Shown: positions 9,073 through 17,504 of the stretch, in pieces | How positions within the stretch are numbered: the stretch's first letter is position 1 | How the letters are laid out: each line of letters begins with the position of its first letter | From: Planctomycetota bacterium | GTDB taxonomy: Bacteria; Planctomycetota; UBA1135; UBA2386 | NCBI GenBank assembly: GCA_020849665.1 | Contig: JADLFX010000069.1 | Coordinates: 1 to 42,962, forward strand | Length of the DNA: 42,962 nucleotides | Direction of reading: 5' to 3' | Program-made: the position numbers and the translations under genes | The notes under the pieces: model-generated | Databases searched by the model: none | Told to the model about the DNA's origin: nothing | The model's input: only the letters and a program-made list of their open reading frames with translations

Positions 9073-11374
9073 AGAACACGCTGGTCGTGACGACGGCGCT
9101 GTTCTCGAGGGGGAGGACGGGTGCGGCGGTGTTCACGAAGAGGGCCTGGCAGTAGACCGTCAGCGCCGGCATCGACGTGGGGTAGGTGAGCGTGACCTCG
9201 GCGTAGCCGCGGTTGTCGGCGACGTAGTTGCCGAGGATCAGGAGCTCGGCGAAGTTGTTGCCGATGCCGAGATTGGCGATGCCGGGCAGGACGCTGGGCA
9301 CGTTGCTGGTCGAGAGCAGGAACACCGCCGTCCAGGCGTTGTCGGTGTAGAGCTTGTAGACCGAGGGGAAGGTGCCGCGCACGGCCACGCCGGGTCCGGT
9401 GAGCACGCCCGGATGCGAGCCGTTCACCTGGAGGGGCAGGGCGTTGCTGACGCCCGCCGTGTTGGTGACGGTGAGGTTGTGCGAGCCGATCGCGAACGGC
9501 CCCGGCATCGTGAAGCTGATGCGCGTGGCCGACTGGATGTTCAGCGAGGTGACGTCGGTCGCGCCGATCGTGACCTTGGTGGCGCTGTCCAGGTTCGTGC
9601 CGTCGATGGTGACCGTCTCGCCGCCCCGGCTGTTCACGGTGGACGGGGTCAGGCTCGTGAGGGTTGGCGGCGCGGTGGCGAGGCGGCCCACACCTGCGAT
9701 CGCGAAGTCCACGAACGCGCTGCCGCCCACGAGGTTGGTCCAGGTCACTTCCGCGCGGTACGTGCCCGTGACCGAGGGCGTGAAGGTCACCTTCTCGTAG
9801 GCGTTCCAGAGGTTCAGGTCGCTGGCCACGAGGGTGTTGTTCGGGTTGTAGATGCGCAGATCGAGGTTGTAGGGGGTCACGGACCCGGCGCGCATCCAGG
9901 ACACGGTGATGCTCTTCGGCTGGCCCTGCACGCCCTGGAAGGTGAAGTTGCGCACCTTGGTGGGGTTGGTGAGCCGCACCTTCTGCACGTCGTAGAGCAG
10001 GGCCGCGTCCACCACCTTGTCGGCGCGCATGAAGCCGAGGCCGAACTGGTTGCGGTCGGCGCCCACCGAGTTCGTGGTGTTGAGGAGCAAGGCCCGTACC
10101 TCCACCGCGCTCATCGCCGGCTGCGTCTGGCGGACCAGCGCGGCCGCGCCAGCCACCATCGGCGAGGAGAACGACGTGCCCGAGGCCTGGCTGAGCTGCG
10201 ACTCGGAGTCGCGCAGGGTGCTCAGGATGCCCGAGCCGCACGCCACGATGTCGGGGTAGGTGCGCGACTCGAGGTAGAGCGGGCCGACGGCGGAGAACGA
10301 GCTGCGGGTCAGGGAGTACTTGTCCACCGAGCCCACGGCGAGCCCGTTGTAGGCCGCCTGGCTGCTCTGCGTGTTGGCGCCGAGGTTGCCGGCGGAGACC
10401 GCGATCACGATGTCGGAGAAGTAGGCGCAGTTGTCGAGCGCGATCTGGATCGGGTCGCTCATCGACGGCGAGCCGCTGAACGAGTTGTTGGCGACCCGGA
10501 TGTTGTAGGTCACCCGGTTGTTGGCTACCCAGTTCCAGCCGTCGATGAGCCACTGGCCGTTGGCCGCGCCCTGGTCGTTGGAGACCTTCACGCTCACGAT
10601 CCACGCGTCGGGTGCGATCCCGTCGTCGACGATGCTGCTGGTCGACCACTTGTTGGCGCCCACGCAGCCGGCCACGAAGGTGCCGTGGCCGTTGAGGTCC
10701 TCGCTGCCGTAGCCGCTGGTGCCGTGCGCGACCCGCAGCAGGCTGCCGCCGATCCCGCCGCCGGTGGTGTTGGCGGGGTTGCCGCCGGGGAAGTACGCGC
10801 GGTGCGGCCGGCCGGTGCCGCCCATGTTGGCGTCGGCGCCCGAATCGAGCACCGCCACCGAGATGCCGCTGCCGCGCACCGCCTTGCCGTTGGCCTGCTT
10901 CAGGTTGGCGGCGTCGGAATTGTGATGCGTGGCGTTGGTGGCGTCCGCGAGATCCAGGGTGTACCAGCGGTCCTGCTGCACCGAGTCCACTCCCGGCAGC
11001 GCGCGGAGCTGGGCGACCTTGTCCTGGGAGATCCGGACATAGCAGCCGTTCACGATCCACCACTGGCTGGTGACCCGGCCGCCGAGGTTCTCGACCGCGG
11101 CGACGAAGCCCGCGCGCTCGCGGCGCAGCGTGGCCTCGAAGTCGGCGATGATCGCGGCCACCTCGTGCGCGGGGCGCTCGGCGAGGATCGCCTGCCGGTA
11201 GACCTCCAGGTCCACGGCCGTGTCGCGGAACATCACGATGTACCCGTCGGCGACCAGGTCCGCGGGGGCCGCGGCCGGCACATGGGTGACCGGGAGGACC
11301 GCCGGCTCCTGGGCCTGGATGCCGCCGGTGAGGAGGGACAGGCCCAGGGCCAGGACGAGAGTACGGGTGCGCAT
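9071..11374 (-). CDS. Secreted subtilisin-like serine protease (S8) with TIG domain
   Basis: Encodes 767 residues from ATG at 11374-11372. Residues 1-22 are a signal peptide (LVLALGLSLLTGGIQAQ). Residues about 44-137 look like an inhibitor I9-type propeptide. The catalytic triad is D177 (VAVLDSGAD), H230 (LNGHGTFVAG) and S401 (SGTSFSSPMVAGAAA), with oxyanion N330 (VSAGN). Residues about 465-565 resemble a P/pre-peptidase C-type beta domain, and about 569-650 are an IPT/TIG domain (TSLTPSTVNSRGGETVTIDG). The last 115 residues are a beta-rich domain without a known name, possibly for sorting or attachment. It is active outside the cytoplasm. Three repeat features adjoin it: its stop touches dispersed element copy A, and a 90-bp inverted-repeat element lies about 285 bp upstream. 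Confidence 0.9.
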   Translation of the reverse strand: MRTRTLVLALGLSLLTGGIQAQEPAVLPVTHVPAAAPADLVADGYIVMFRDTAVDLEVYRQAILAERPAHEVAAIIADFEATLRRERAGFVAAVENLGGRVTSQWWIVNGCYVRISQDKVAQLRALPGVDSVQQDRWYTLDLADATNATHHNSDAANLKQANGKAVRGSGISVAVLDSGADANMGGTGRPHRAYFPGGNPANTTGGGIGGSLLRVAHGTSGYGSEDLNGHGTFVAGCVGANKWSTSSIVDDGIAPDAWIVSVKVSNDQGAANGQWLIDGWNWVANNRVTYNIRVANNSFSGSPSMSDPIQIALDNCAYFSDIVIAVSAGNLGANTQSSQAAYNGLAVGSVDKYSLTRSSFSAVGPLYLESRTYPDIVACGSGILSTLRDSESQLSQASGTSFSSPMVAGAAALVRQTQPAMSAVEVRALLLNTTNSVGADRNQFGLGFMRADKVVDAALLYDVQKVRLTNPTKVRNFTFQGVQGQPKSITVSWMRAGSVTPYNLDLRIYNPNNTLVASDLNLWNAYEKVTFTPSVTGTYRAEVTWTNLVGGSAFVDFAIAGVGRLATAPPTLTSLTPSTVNSRGGETVTIDGTNLDSATKVTIGATDVTSLNIQSATRISFTMPGPFAIGSHNLTVTNTAGVSNALPLQVNGSHPGVLTGPGVAVRGTFPSVYKLYTDNAWTAVFLLSTSNVPSVLPGIANLGIGNNFAELLILGNYVADNRGYAEVTLTYPTSMPALTVYCQALFVNTAAPVLPLENSAVVTTSVF

Positions 11375-11833
11375 GAATGCAGGGGGGGTCGAAGCTGTCG
11401 CGGTTGCGCCCGCGGCGCCGGGGGTCTGCGATCGTCGGAGAGGGTCTCTGGACCGGCCGGGCGCCGAGGAGGAAAGGGAAACGAGCGGAGAAGGATGACT
11501 CAGGACCAGCGATTGGTCCACCCGGGGAGGCGCGGGTCGGGACGGTCCCGCGCACGCGCGCCGGAACTCTCCCTTGGACGGCTGGGTCGGCGGGCAGGTT
11601 CGGTGGAACTTTTCCGTGCGACTCTGCCCTTGCCGCGGCAGGTCCGGCCTCCGGATGCTGGCCACCGAGATTTGCGGAGGCACGCGGCCTGGGGGAGCCG
11701 GAGCCCGCGGTCCCCCCACCGGTAGCGGCCCGCAAATCTCGGTGGCCAGGATCGTGGGCGGGAGGCCTCGGCTGCGGCCAACCCGGCGGCAATGGGGTTG
11801 TTCCGGCCCCCCTGCTCCGTTCTCCTGCCGCCC
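11375..11833. other. Divergent intergenic region with an inverted-repeat element
   Basis: This 459-bp gap separates the start of the minus-strand subtilisin gene from the plus-strand lipoprotein gene, so promoters for both should lie here. Open frames inside are GC-rich shadows. The only clear structure is the 90-bp element at 11659-11748. Confidence 0.5.
11659..11748. repeat. 90-bp element with perfect 19-bp inverted repeats
   Basis: The left arm (11659-11677, TGGCCACCGAGATTTGCGG) and right arm (11730-11748) are exact reverse complements, with 52 bp between them. The arms contain an A/T-rich GAGATTT, unusual against the GC-rich surroundings. It could be a miniature inverted-repeat (MITE-like) insertion, a long hairpin in a leader RNA, or a paired operator. 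I saw no second copy in the window. Confidence 0.85.
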
Positions 11834-12178
11834 ATGCCGCGTCCGGCCGCCGCCCTCCTCCTGGCCATCCTCGCCGCCTGCGCCGGCGAGGCGGAGGTGA
11901 CCCCTCCCGATCCGACGCCGACGGGCCCGAGGGTCGACCTGGTGATCCTGGACGGGGGGTTCGTGGAGGTGGGCGGCGAGCGCCTGCCTGCCGAGACCGC
12001 CGTCTACGACCTGCGGGTGCGCGTGCGTGCCGCCCAGGGCCGGCCTGCGCAGATCCCCTGGGTGCGGATCCTGGCCGGGCAGACCGCGACCGCCCCGGAC
12101 CAGGCGTTCCTCAACTCCCTGGTGCAGCGCCTGCACGTCGCGGGCGTGCTCTACGTGGAGTTCGACACCAAGCGCTGA
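11834..12178 (+). CDS. Putative lipoprotein with ExbD-like periplasmic domain
   Basis: Encodes 114 residues from ATG at 11834; I prefer this start because the signal peptide begins here (MPRPAAALLLAILAACAGEA). LAAC at residues 13-16 is a lipobox, with Cys16 as the predicted lipidated residue. Residues about 34-112 (VDLVILDGGFVEVGGERLP ... WVRILAGQTAT ... LHVAGVLYVEFDT) follow the alternating beta-alpha pattern of the periplasmic domain of ExbD/TolR. ExbD itself has a transmembrane helix with a conserved Asp instead of a lipid anchor, and no ExbB gene is nearby, so this is not a motor component in the usual sense. It is 14 bp upstream of the HAD gene. Confidence 0.6.
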   Translation: MPRPAAALLLAILAACAGEAEVTPPDPTPTGPRVDLVILDGGFVEVGGERLPAETAVYDLRVRVRAAQGRPAQIPWVRILAGQTATAPDQAFLNSLVQRLHVAGVLYVEFDTKR

Positions 12179-12192
12179 TCGGTTCCGCCGCC

Positions 12193-12870
12193 ATGTCCGA
12201 GGTGCTTCGCCAGCCGCGACTCGTGGTCTTCGACCTGGATGGGACCCTCCAGGACACCTATCTCTGGTGGCCCGCGGTCCTGCGGGAGGGCCTGCGCGCG
12301 TTCGCGGCCGCGACGGGATTGGCGCTGCGCGAACCTGGGGACGACGAGGCCAACGCGGTGATCGGCCTGGCCGACGAGGGGGTGTGGGCGCCCTGGCTCC
12401 CTGCCGAGCACCGGGAGCGCTGGCGCGACCTGCGCCGCACCGTGTTGCCGCGCGAGGCCGACGTGGTCCGCAGCGGCCGCGACTTCCTCTACCCAGGGGT
12501 GCGGCCGCTCCTCCGCCACCTGCGCAGCCTCGGCGTGCGCACCGCGATCGCCAGCAACTGCCGGGGCGTATACCTCCAGGCGGTCCTGGAGGGGCAGGGC
12601 CTGGGCGCGCTCACCGACTGGCACTTCTGCCTGGACTCGCCGGGCGTGGCGGTGAAGGCCGACATGGTGCGCCTCGCGCTGGAGGCCGCGGGCACCCGGC
12701 GCGCGGTGATGGTGGGGGACAGGGAGAACGACATGGCAGCCGCCCGGGCCAACGCCCTGCCCTTCGTCTGGCGCCGCAACGGCCGGGGCGAGGTGCGGGG
12801 GGCCGATGCCCTCTGGGACGGCGCGCCTGCCCACCTGCTGAGCATCCTGGGCCTGCCTGGAATAACCTGA
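12193..12870 (+). CDS. HAD-superfamily hydrolase (phosphatase type)
   Basis: Encodes 225 residues from ATG at 12193. All four HAD motifs are visible: motif I VVFDLDGTLQD (nucleophile D14, acid D16), motif II TAIASNC near residue 121, motif III Lys in VKADMVRLAL near residue 156, and motif IV MVGDRENDM near residue 176. The helical cap lies between motifs I and II, the type I arrangement of phosphoglycolate phosphatase-like enzymes. The substrate cannot be deduced. It is in a co-directional run with the lipoprotein upstream (14-bp gap) and the membrane protein 46 bp downstream. Confidence 0.88.
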   Translation: MSEVLRQPRLVVFDLDGTLQDTYLWWPAVLREGLRAFAAATGLALREPGDDEANAVIGLADEGVWAPWLPAEHRERWRDLRRTVLPREADVVRSGRDFLYPGVRPLLRHLRSLGVRTAIASNCRGVYLQAVLEGQGLGALTDWHFCLDSPGVAVKADMVRLALEAAGTRRAVMVGDRENDMAAARANALPFVWRRNGRGEVRGADALWDGAPAHLLSILGLPGIT

Positions 12871-12916
12871 CCTGGTCCCCGCAGGCGGAGCGCCGCGCGG
12901 TACCTGGAGCAACCTG

Positions 12917-13303
12917 ATGCGATCCTTCGAAGGAATCCTGGCCTTCTTCCTCTTCTTCGGCGGGATCTTCGCGCTCGTGGCTCTGGGGAACTGGCTGCTC
13001 CGGCGGGGACGCGAGCGGGAGAAGCAGCTGGAACTCCTGCAGGAAGCCCTGCGCCGCGACGACCTCGACGCCCCTACCCGCCAGGCGCTCCTCGAGGCCC
13101 TGCGGCCGCGGCCGCACGGCTCGATGCACCTGCTGCGCGGCAACTGGCTCTTCGCCGCGGCCTGGATCGGGATCTTCGCGGGCATCGCCATGCTCTCCAC
13201 CGGCTCCGAGGACGAGGGGGTCGCGGTGCTGATGGTGAGCATCGCCGTCGCTACGCTTCCGTTCGCGCTGCGTGAGCTCGACGCCCGCCGGCGCGTCGGA
13301 TGA
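12917..13303 (+). CDS. Small integral membrane protein of unknown function
   Basis: Encodes 128 residues from ATG at 12917. Three hydrophobic segments are visible: about residues 5-25 (GILAFFLFFGGIFALVALGN), 76-93 (WLFAAAWIGIFAGIAML) and 100-115 (VAVLMVSIAVATLPFAL). A charged helical stretch between the first two (REREKQLELLQEALRR) would be cytoplasmic. The layout is similar to small bacterial proteins of the DUF6249 type, but that is a weak resemblance. Its stop overlaps the start of the SprT-like gene (ATGA), so the two are probably made together. Confidence 0.65.
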   Translation: MRSFEGILAFFLFFGGIFALVALGNWLLRRGREREKQLELLQEALRRDDLDAPTRQALLEALRPRPHGSMHLLRGNWLFAAAWIGIFAGIAMLSTGSEDEGVAVLMVSIAVATLPFALRELDARRRVG

Positions 13304-13866
13304 GGTTGCCCGAACTCCTGACCCTGCCCTCTGCCGTGGCCCTGCGCGAGCGCTGTCTCGCGCTCTTCGCCCTCTGGGGCGTGCCCGACCGCGGGCGGCG
13401 CGTGCGCGTGGAATGGAGCGGACGCCTCACGACCTCCGCGGGGCGCGCCGACCTCCGCGGCCTGCGCGTGCTCCTGAATCCGAAGCTCCTGTCCCGCGTG
13501 CCCGACAAGATCGACGAGACCGTCGTGCACGAGGCCGCGCACCTCGCGGCGCACCTCCTGCACGGCGATGCGATCCAGCCGCACGGCGCGGAGTGGTCCC
13601 GCCTGATGCGCGCTGCCGGCCTGCCCCCGGACGTGACGCACGAGTACCCGGTGGACGGCCTGCGCCGCAGGGCGTGGTTCTACCTGCACGTCTGCGGCGG
13701 CTGCGGCAGCCGCCTGCTCCTGCGCCGCGTGCGCAGGGTCCGCTGCGGCCGCTGCAAGCCGCGCACGCCCGTGCTGCTCTACCGGGCGCCGCAGACCGAC
13801 GAGGGGCTGCGGGCGCTGCGCGCGCGGGAGCCGGCCGGCGCCGCCGGCGTGCACCGGCTGCGGTGA
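13300..13866 (+). CDS. SprT-like zinc metalloprotein
   Basis: Encodes 188 residues; ATG at 13300 overlaps the previous stop. The metal site HEAAHLAAH (H77, E78, H81) sits in a helix, as in the SprT/Spartan family, and is followed near residues 131-155 by a Cys4 zinc ribbon (CGGCG ... CGRCK). This is the full SprT-like architecture: a minigluzincin core plus a zinc finger. Eukaryotic Spartan degrades DNA-protein crosslinks; bacterial SprT is poorly understood, so proteolysis is a reasonable guess only. There is no signal peptide, so the protein should be cytoplasmic. A 164-bp GC-rich gap follows. Confidence 0.82.
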   Translation: MRLPELLTLPSAVALRERCLALFALWGVPDRGRRVRVEWSGRLTTSAGRADLRGLRVLLNPKLLSRVPDKIDETVVHEAAHLAAHLLHGDAIQPHGAEWSRLMRAAGLPPDVTHEYPVDGLRRRAWFYLHVCGGCGSRLLLRRVRRVRCGRCKPRTPVLLYRAPQTDEGLRALRAREPAGAAGVHRLR

Positions 13867-14030
13867 GCCGGAGCGCGCGGGTCCGCAGGCCCGGCCGCGA
13901 CCGCAGGGCTCCCGGGGGACCAGGCCGTCCCGCGGCACGCGCCGCACCCGGGGCGGCCGCGGCTCCCGGCGGCCCGGACCGGCCGCGGGGAGCCCGAAGG
14001 GGGGCCGCGCGCGCTACAGTGCCCGGCCGC

Positions 14031-14918
14031 ATGCGACCCGAGCCCGACCTCTTCGAGGAGATCGTCCGTCTGCGACGCGAGGGCATCCCCGCGGCCATGG
14101 CCACGATCGTCGCCACGCGCGGCTCGACCCCGGGACGCGAGACCATGCGCCTGCTGGTGCTCGAGGACGGGACCTTCCTCGGCACCGTCGGCGGCGGGTG
14201 CCTGGAGGCCGAGGTGTACGAGACCGCGAAGCTCGTCCTGCGCGACGAGCAGCCGCGCTCGCGCACCTTCAAGCTGACCGAGTTCGACTCGCCCGACTCG
14301 GGGCTGCTCTGCGGCGGCGAGGTGACGGTGTTCGTCGAGCCGGTGACCACGCCGGCGCTGTGGATCTTCGGCGGCGGCCACGTGAGCAAGGCCTTGTGCA
14401 AGGTGGCCGCGCTGGCCGGCTTCCGCGTGACCGTGGCCGACGATCGCGAGGCATACGCGAACCCGGCGCGCTTTCCGGAGGCCCGGGCCACGGTCGCGGG
14501 CGAGTACGACGCGCTGGTGGCGCAGATGCCGCTGCGCGCCAACACCTATGTCGTGGTCGTGACGCGTGGCCACAAGGAGGACGGCGTGGTGCTGGCCGCG
14601 CTGGCGCGGCGGCTCGCGGACGGCGGCCAGCCGCGCTTCCTGGGCATGATCGGCTCGAAGACCAAGCGGGCGGTGCTGTTCCGCAAACTGCGCGAGCAGG
14701 GCGTCGGCCAGGACTTCCTCGGCCGGGTGCGCTCGCCGGTGGGGCTCTGCATCGGTGCCCGCAGCCACGAGGAGATCGCCGTGGCGGTGGTGGGAGAGCT
14801 GATCGCCGTGCGCCGCACCGGCCAGGACGCGGCCGAGGCCTGGGCCAGGCGCCTGCGCCCGGCCACGCCGCGCCCGCGCACGGCCGTGACCGAACTGGAC
14901 GCCGCCGAGGCCGAGTAG
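14031..14918 (+). CDS. XdhC/CoxF-family protein
   Basis: Encodes 295 residues from ATG at 14031. The N-terminal XdhC/CoxI domain is marked by ATIVATRGSTPGRETMRL and GTVGGGCLEAEV (about residues 23-65). A Rossmann-like domain starts at LWIFGGGHVSKALCKVAAL near residue 108, and the C-terminal signature is LGMIGSKTKRAVLF ... GLCIGARSHEEIAVAVVGEL. XdhC-type proteins bind molybdenum cofactor and help insert the sulfurated form into xanthine dehydrogenase or CO dehydrogenase-type enzymes. No molybdenum hydroxylase is in this window, so the partner must be elsewhere. Confidence 0.88.
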   Translation: MRPEPDLFEEIVRLRREGIPAAMATIVATRGSTPGRETMRLLVLEDGTFLGTVGGGCLEAEVYETAKLVLRDEQPRSRTFKLTEFDSPDSGLLCGGEVTVFVEPVTTPALWIFGGGHVSKALCKVAALAGFRVTVADDREAYANPARFPEARATVAGEYDALVAQMPLRANTYVVVVTRGHKEDGVVLAALARRLADGGQPRFLGMIGSKTKRAVLFRKLREQGVGQDFLGRVRSPVGLCIGARSHEEIAVAVVGELIAVRRTGQDAAEAWARRLRPATPRPRTAVTELDAAEAE

Positions 14919-15066
14919 CCGGGGCTACGCCGGGTTCGGGGCCGGCCGCGCCTCGTCCGGCTGAACCGTGCCGGGGCGCCTGCGTTGCCTGCCCCTGGGG
15001 GCGCTGGCATGATCCGCCCCTCCGCAGCTCGCGGCCGACCCCGCCGCGAACGGACAGCACGGTGCC

Positions 15067-16131
15067 ATGAACGCAGAGCGATCCACCTTCCCCGCCGGCC
15101 TCCTGGCCGTCTCCCTCGTCCTGGCCGGAGCCTCCGCCCAGGACACGATCACCTGGATCGACGGCAAGGTGACCGACAAGGCCCGCATCACGTCGATGAC
15201 CCTGCGTGAGGTGAAGTACACCGTGCGCGGCGCCAGCGAATCCAAGCCCGGCGAGGCGCTGGCCAGCGTGGACAGCGATGACGCGCGAGACGCCTACAAG
15301 CGCGCGTACGCCAACCTGAACGCCCAGGACGCGCACATGATCTTCGTGGACGAGGCGCGCAAGCTCCTGGCCACCAAGCCCATCGTGGCGCAGATCGGCT
15401 ACATCGAGGGCGCGCGGGTGGCGTTCCGCAACGCCAAGGACGACGACGCTGTCCTGATCTGCCGGGAGCTCGTCGAGAAGATCCCCGACTCGGTGTTCGT
15501 GCCCGAATCGTTCCGCCTGCGCGTCGAGGCCTACCTGTCGCGCGGGCCGGCCGGCGCGAAGGACGCCGACGCCATGGCCGAGCAGTACGCCAAGGCCGCG
15601 ACCACCAACGGCTGGCCGGACTCGTACGTGAACGAGGCCACCTTCTACAAGACCATGGCCGGAGCGGCGGCCGGCAAGTTCAAGCCCGCGCAGCTCCAGG
15701 ACGAACTGCGCGGCCTCCTGGCCAAGGTCGACACGCCGGCCTCGGTGCTCGCCAACCGGGTGCGCGTGCAGCTCGGCCACAGCCAGCTGGCCGAGAAGAA
15801 GGCCGACGAGGCCCGCAAGACCTTCGAGGAGGTCCTGGCCAAGGACGCCGTGGACGTGAACAGCCGCGCCAGCGCCCAGCTCGGCCTGGGGCACACGCTC
15901 CTGGCCAAGGGCAGCCCCGCCGACAAGGAGCCGTACCGCCAGGCGCTGCTCGCCTACCTGCGCGTGTACGTGGAGTCGGGCAAGGCATCCGACGCGATCG
16001 TGTCCGAGGCCCTCTACCACGGCGCGCAGGCCGCGGAGCTGTGGGGCGGCAAGGACGCCGGGTTCATGCGCGCGCGCCTCAACGGCATCCTGAAGCGCGA
16101 CTACGGCGAGACGGAGTGGGCCAAGCGCTGA
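15067..16131 (+). CDS. Secreted TPR-like repeat protein of unknown function
   Basis: Encodes 354 residues from ATG at 15067. Residues 1-25 are a signal peptide (FPAGLLAVSLVLAGASAQ). A short beta region follows (DTITWIDGKVTDKARITSM), similar in style to secreted planctomycete proteins that begin with a 'DG..V.G.V' strand. The rest is a helical repeat: LAEKKADEARKTFEEVLAKD and ASAQLGLGHTLLAKGSPADK near residues 240-280 are TPR-like. No catalytic motif seen. Its end overlaps the start of the acyltransferase gene by 16 bp. Confidence 0.75.
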   Translation: MNAERSTFPAGLLAVSLVLAGASAQDTITWIDGKVTDKARITSMTLREVKYTVRGASESKPGEALASVDSDDARDAYKRAYANLNAQDAHMIFVDEARKLLATKPIVAQIGYIEGARVAFRNAKDDDAVLICRELVEKIPDSVFVPESFRLRVEAYLSRGPAGAKDADAMAEQYAKAATTNGWPDSYVNEATFYKTMAGAAAGKFKPAQLQDELRGLLAKVDTPASVLANRVRVQLGHSQLAEKKADEARKTFEEVLAKDAVDVNSRASAQLGLGHTLLAKGSPADKEPYRQALLAYLRVYVESGKASDAIVSEALYHGAQAAELWGGKDAGFMRARLNGILKRDYGETEWAKR

Positions 16132-16823
16132 TCGACCCGGCCACGCGGCCGCCCCTCGATCCGCCGTCGTGGTGGAACCGGTTCACGGTCGGCGCCTTCC
16201 GTGCCCTCGGCGCGCCGGCGATCCGCGCGCTCTTCCGGGTCCGCGTCGAGAACCCGCCGCGCCTCGATGGGCCGTACGTGCTCGCGGCCAACCACACGTC
16301 GTTCCTCGATCCGCTGCTCGTGGGCGCGGCCTGCCCGCGCCGGATCACGTTCCTGATGACCAGCGTGATCTACCGCGGCCGGGCCCTGGGGTGGTTCTGC
16401 CGCTGGAACCGCGCCATACCGCTGCTGCAGCGCGGCGGCAACCGCGAGGCGCTGCGCGCGGCGCGCCACGCCCTGCAGCGCGGTGAGGTGGTGGGGATCT
16501 TCCCCGAGGGCGCGCTCGCGCGGGACGGCCGCCTCATGCTGGGGAATCCCGGCGCGGTCGCGCTGGTGTACGGCGAGGACGTGCCGGTCGTGCCGGTGGG
16601 GATCACCGGCGCCTACGAGACCATGCCGCCGGGCCGCGGCCGGCCGCGCCGCGTGCCCGTGACCATCCGCTTCGGCGCGCCGCTCACCCATGCGCAGCTC
16701 TCGCCGCCGGATGTCGGACGCAAGGACCGCCTCGTCGTGGCCACCACCACGCTGATGCGCGCCATCGCCGAGCTCAGCGGGCAGCGCGCGCGCGAGGACG
16801 AGCTGCGCGCGCAGCGCGGCTGA
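16116..16823 (+). CDS. PlsC-family 1-acyl-sn-glycerol-3-phosphate acyltransferase
   Basis: Encodes 235 residues from GTG at 16116, which overlaps the upstream gene; this start leaves a sensible N-terminus before the acyltransferase domain. The catalytic NHTSFLDP (H60, D65) and the phosphate-binding FPEGALARDG (E131-G132) are the HX4D and EG motifs of PlsC-type enzymes, which acylate lysophosphatidate in phospholipid synthesis at the inner membrane. GNPGAVALVYGEDVPVVPVGITG fits the remaining conserved blocks. Other substrates, such as lyso-ornithine lipids, are possible because the family is broad. Confidence 0.85.
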   Translation: MGQALIDPATRPPLDPPSWWNRFTVGAFRALGAPAIRALFRVRVENPPRLDGPYVLAANHTSFLDPLLVGAACPRRITFLMTSVIYRGRALGWFCRWNRAIPLLQRGGNREALRAARHALQRGEVVGIFPEGALARDGRLMLGNPGAVALVYGEDVPVVPVGITGAYETMPPGRGRPRRVPVTIRFGAPLTHAQLSPPDVGRKDRLVVATTTLMRAIAELSGQRAREDELRAQRG

Positions 16824-16906
16824 GGCCGCGCGAAAACCGCCCCGATTCCGCCGCCGCCGTTCCCCTCAACCTGCGGGCGCGGAGTGCGCCGCGCGGAGGC
16901 CGGACG

Positions 16907-17470
16907 ATGGACGAGCGGTTCGCAGGCGAGGTGTGGGGCAGGTCCTGGCACGAGACGCGGCGCTTCCTGCGCCGCTGGTCCGACACGTTCACCGCGGCGT
17001 CGCGCGACGATCTCGCGGCCGATGCGGTCCTCGAGACGTGGCTGCGGCAGGACCACATCGCCGAGCCCGCGCGGGTCGGCGCCTACGCGCGGACCATCGC
17101 GCGGCGCCTCCGCGCGCGGCGGATGGACCAGCACGTCCGCCTCCCGATGCTGCCGCTCGAGACCGAGCACGCGGAGCTGCTCGCCGCGCCGGATCCGGCG
17201 GACGAGGTGCACTTCCGCGTCCTCGGCGAGGCCGTGTCCTCGGGCTGGCTCTGGGAGCAGGTCGAGCAGCTCCTCGCGAGCGGCCCGCCGCTGAGCGGCA
17301 CCCTGCTCCTCGCCTACCACGGCGGTGCGAGCTGTCGCGACCTGGCGCGGAGCACCGCGCTCTCGGTGGAGGCCGTGAAGATGCGCCTGCATCGCACGCG
17401 CCACCGCCTGCGGAGAGTCCTGGAGGAGCGGGTGCGTACCCGGGTCCTCCCCCGTGCGGACGCGCGGTGA
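16907..17470 (+). CDS. RNA polymerase sigma factor, ECF-like
   Basis: Encodes 187 residues from ATG at 16907. Region 2 is recognisable from the helical arrangement LAADAVLETWLRQ ... VGAYARTIARRLRARRMDQH (about residues 36-74). Region 4 near the C-terminus has CRDLARSTALSVEAVKMRLHR, a helix-turn-helix for -35 recognition, followed by a basic tail. No anti-sigma gene follows; the next gene, 34 bp on, encodes a secreted TPR protein behind a strong ribosome-binding site. The sigma factor is divergent in region 2, so promoter specificity cannot be guessed. Confidence 0.78.
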   Translation: MDERFAGEVWGRSWHETRRFLRRWSDTFTAASRDDLAADAVLETWLRQDHIAEPARVGAYARTIARRLRARRMDQHVRLPMLPLETEHAELLAAPDPADEVHFRVLGEAVSSGWLWEQVEQLLASGPPLSGTLLLAYHGGASCRDLARSTALSVEAVKMRLHRTRHRLRRVLEERVRTRVLPRADAR

Positions 17471-17504
17471 AACGCGTCCAGTGCAACCGAAGAGGAGGAG
17501 AACG

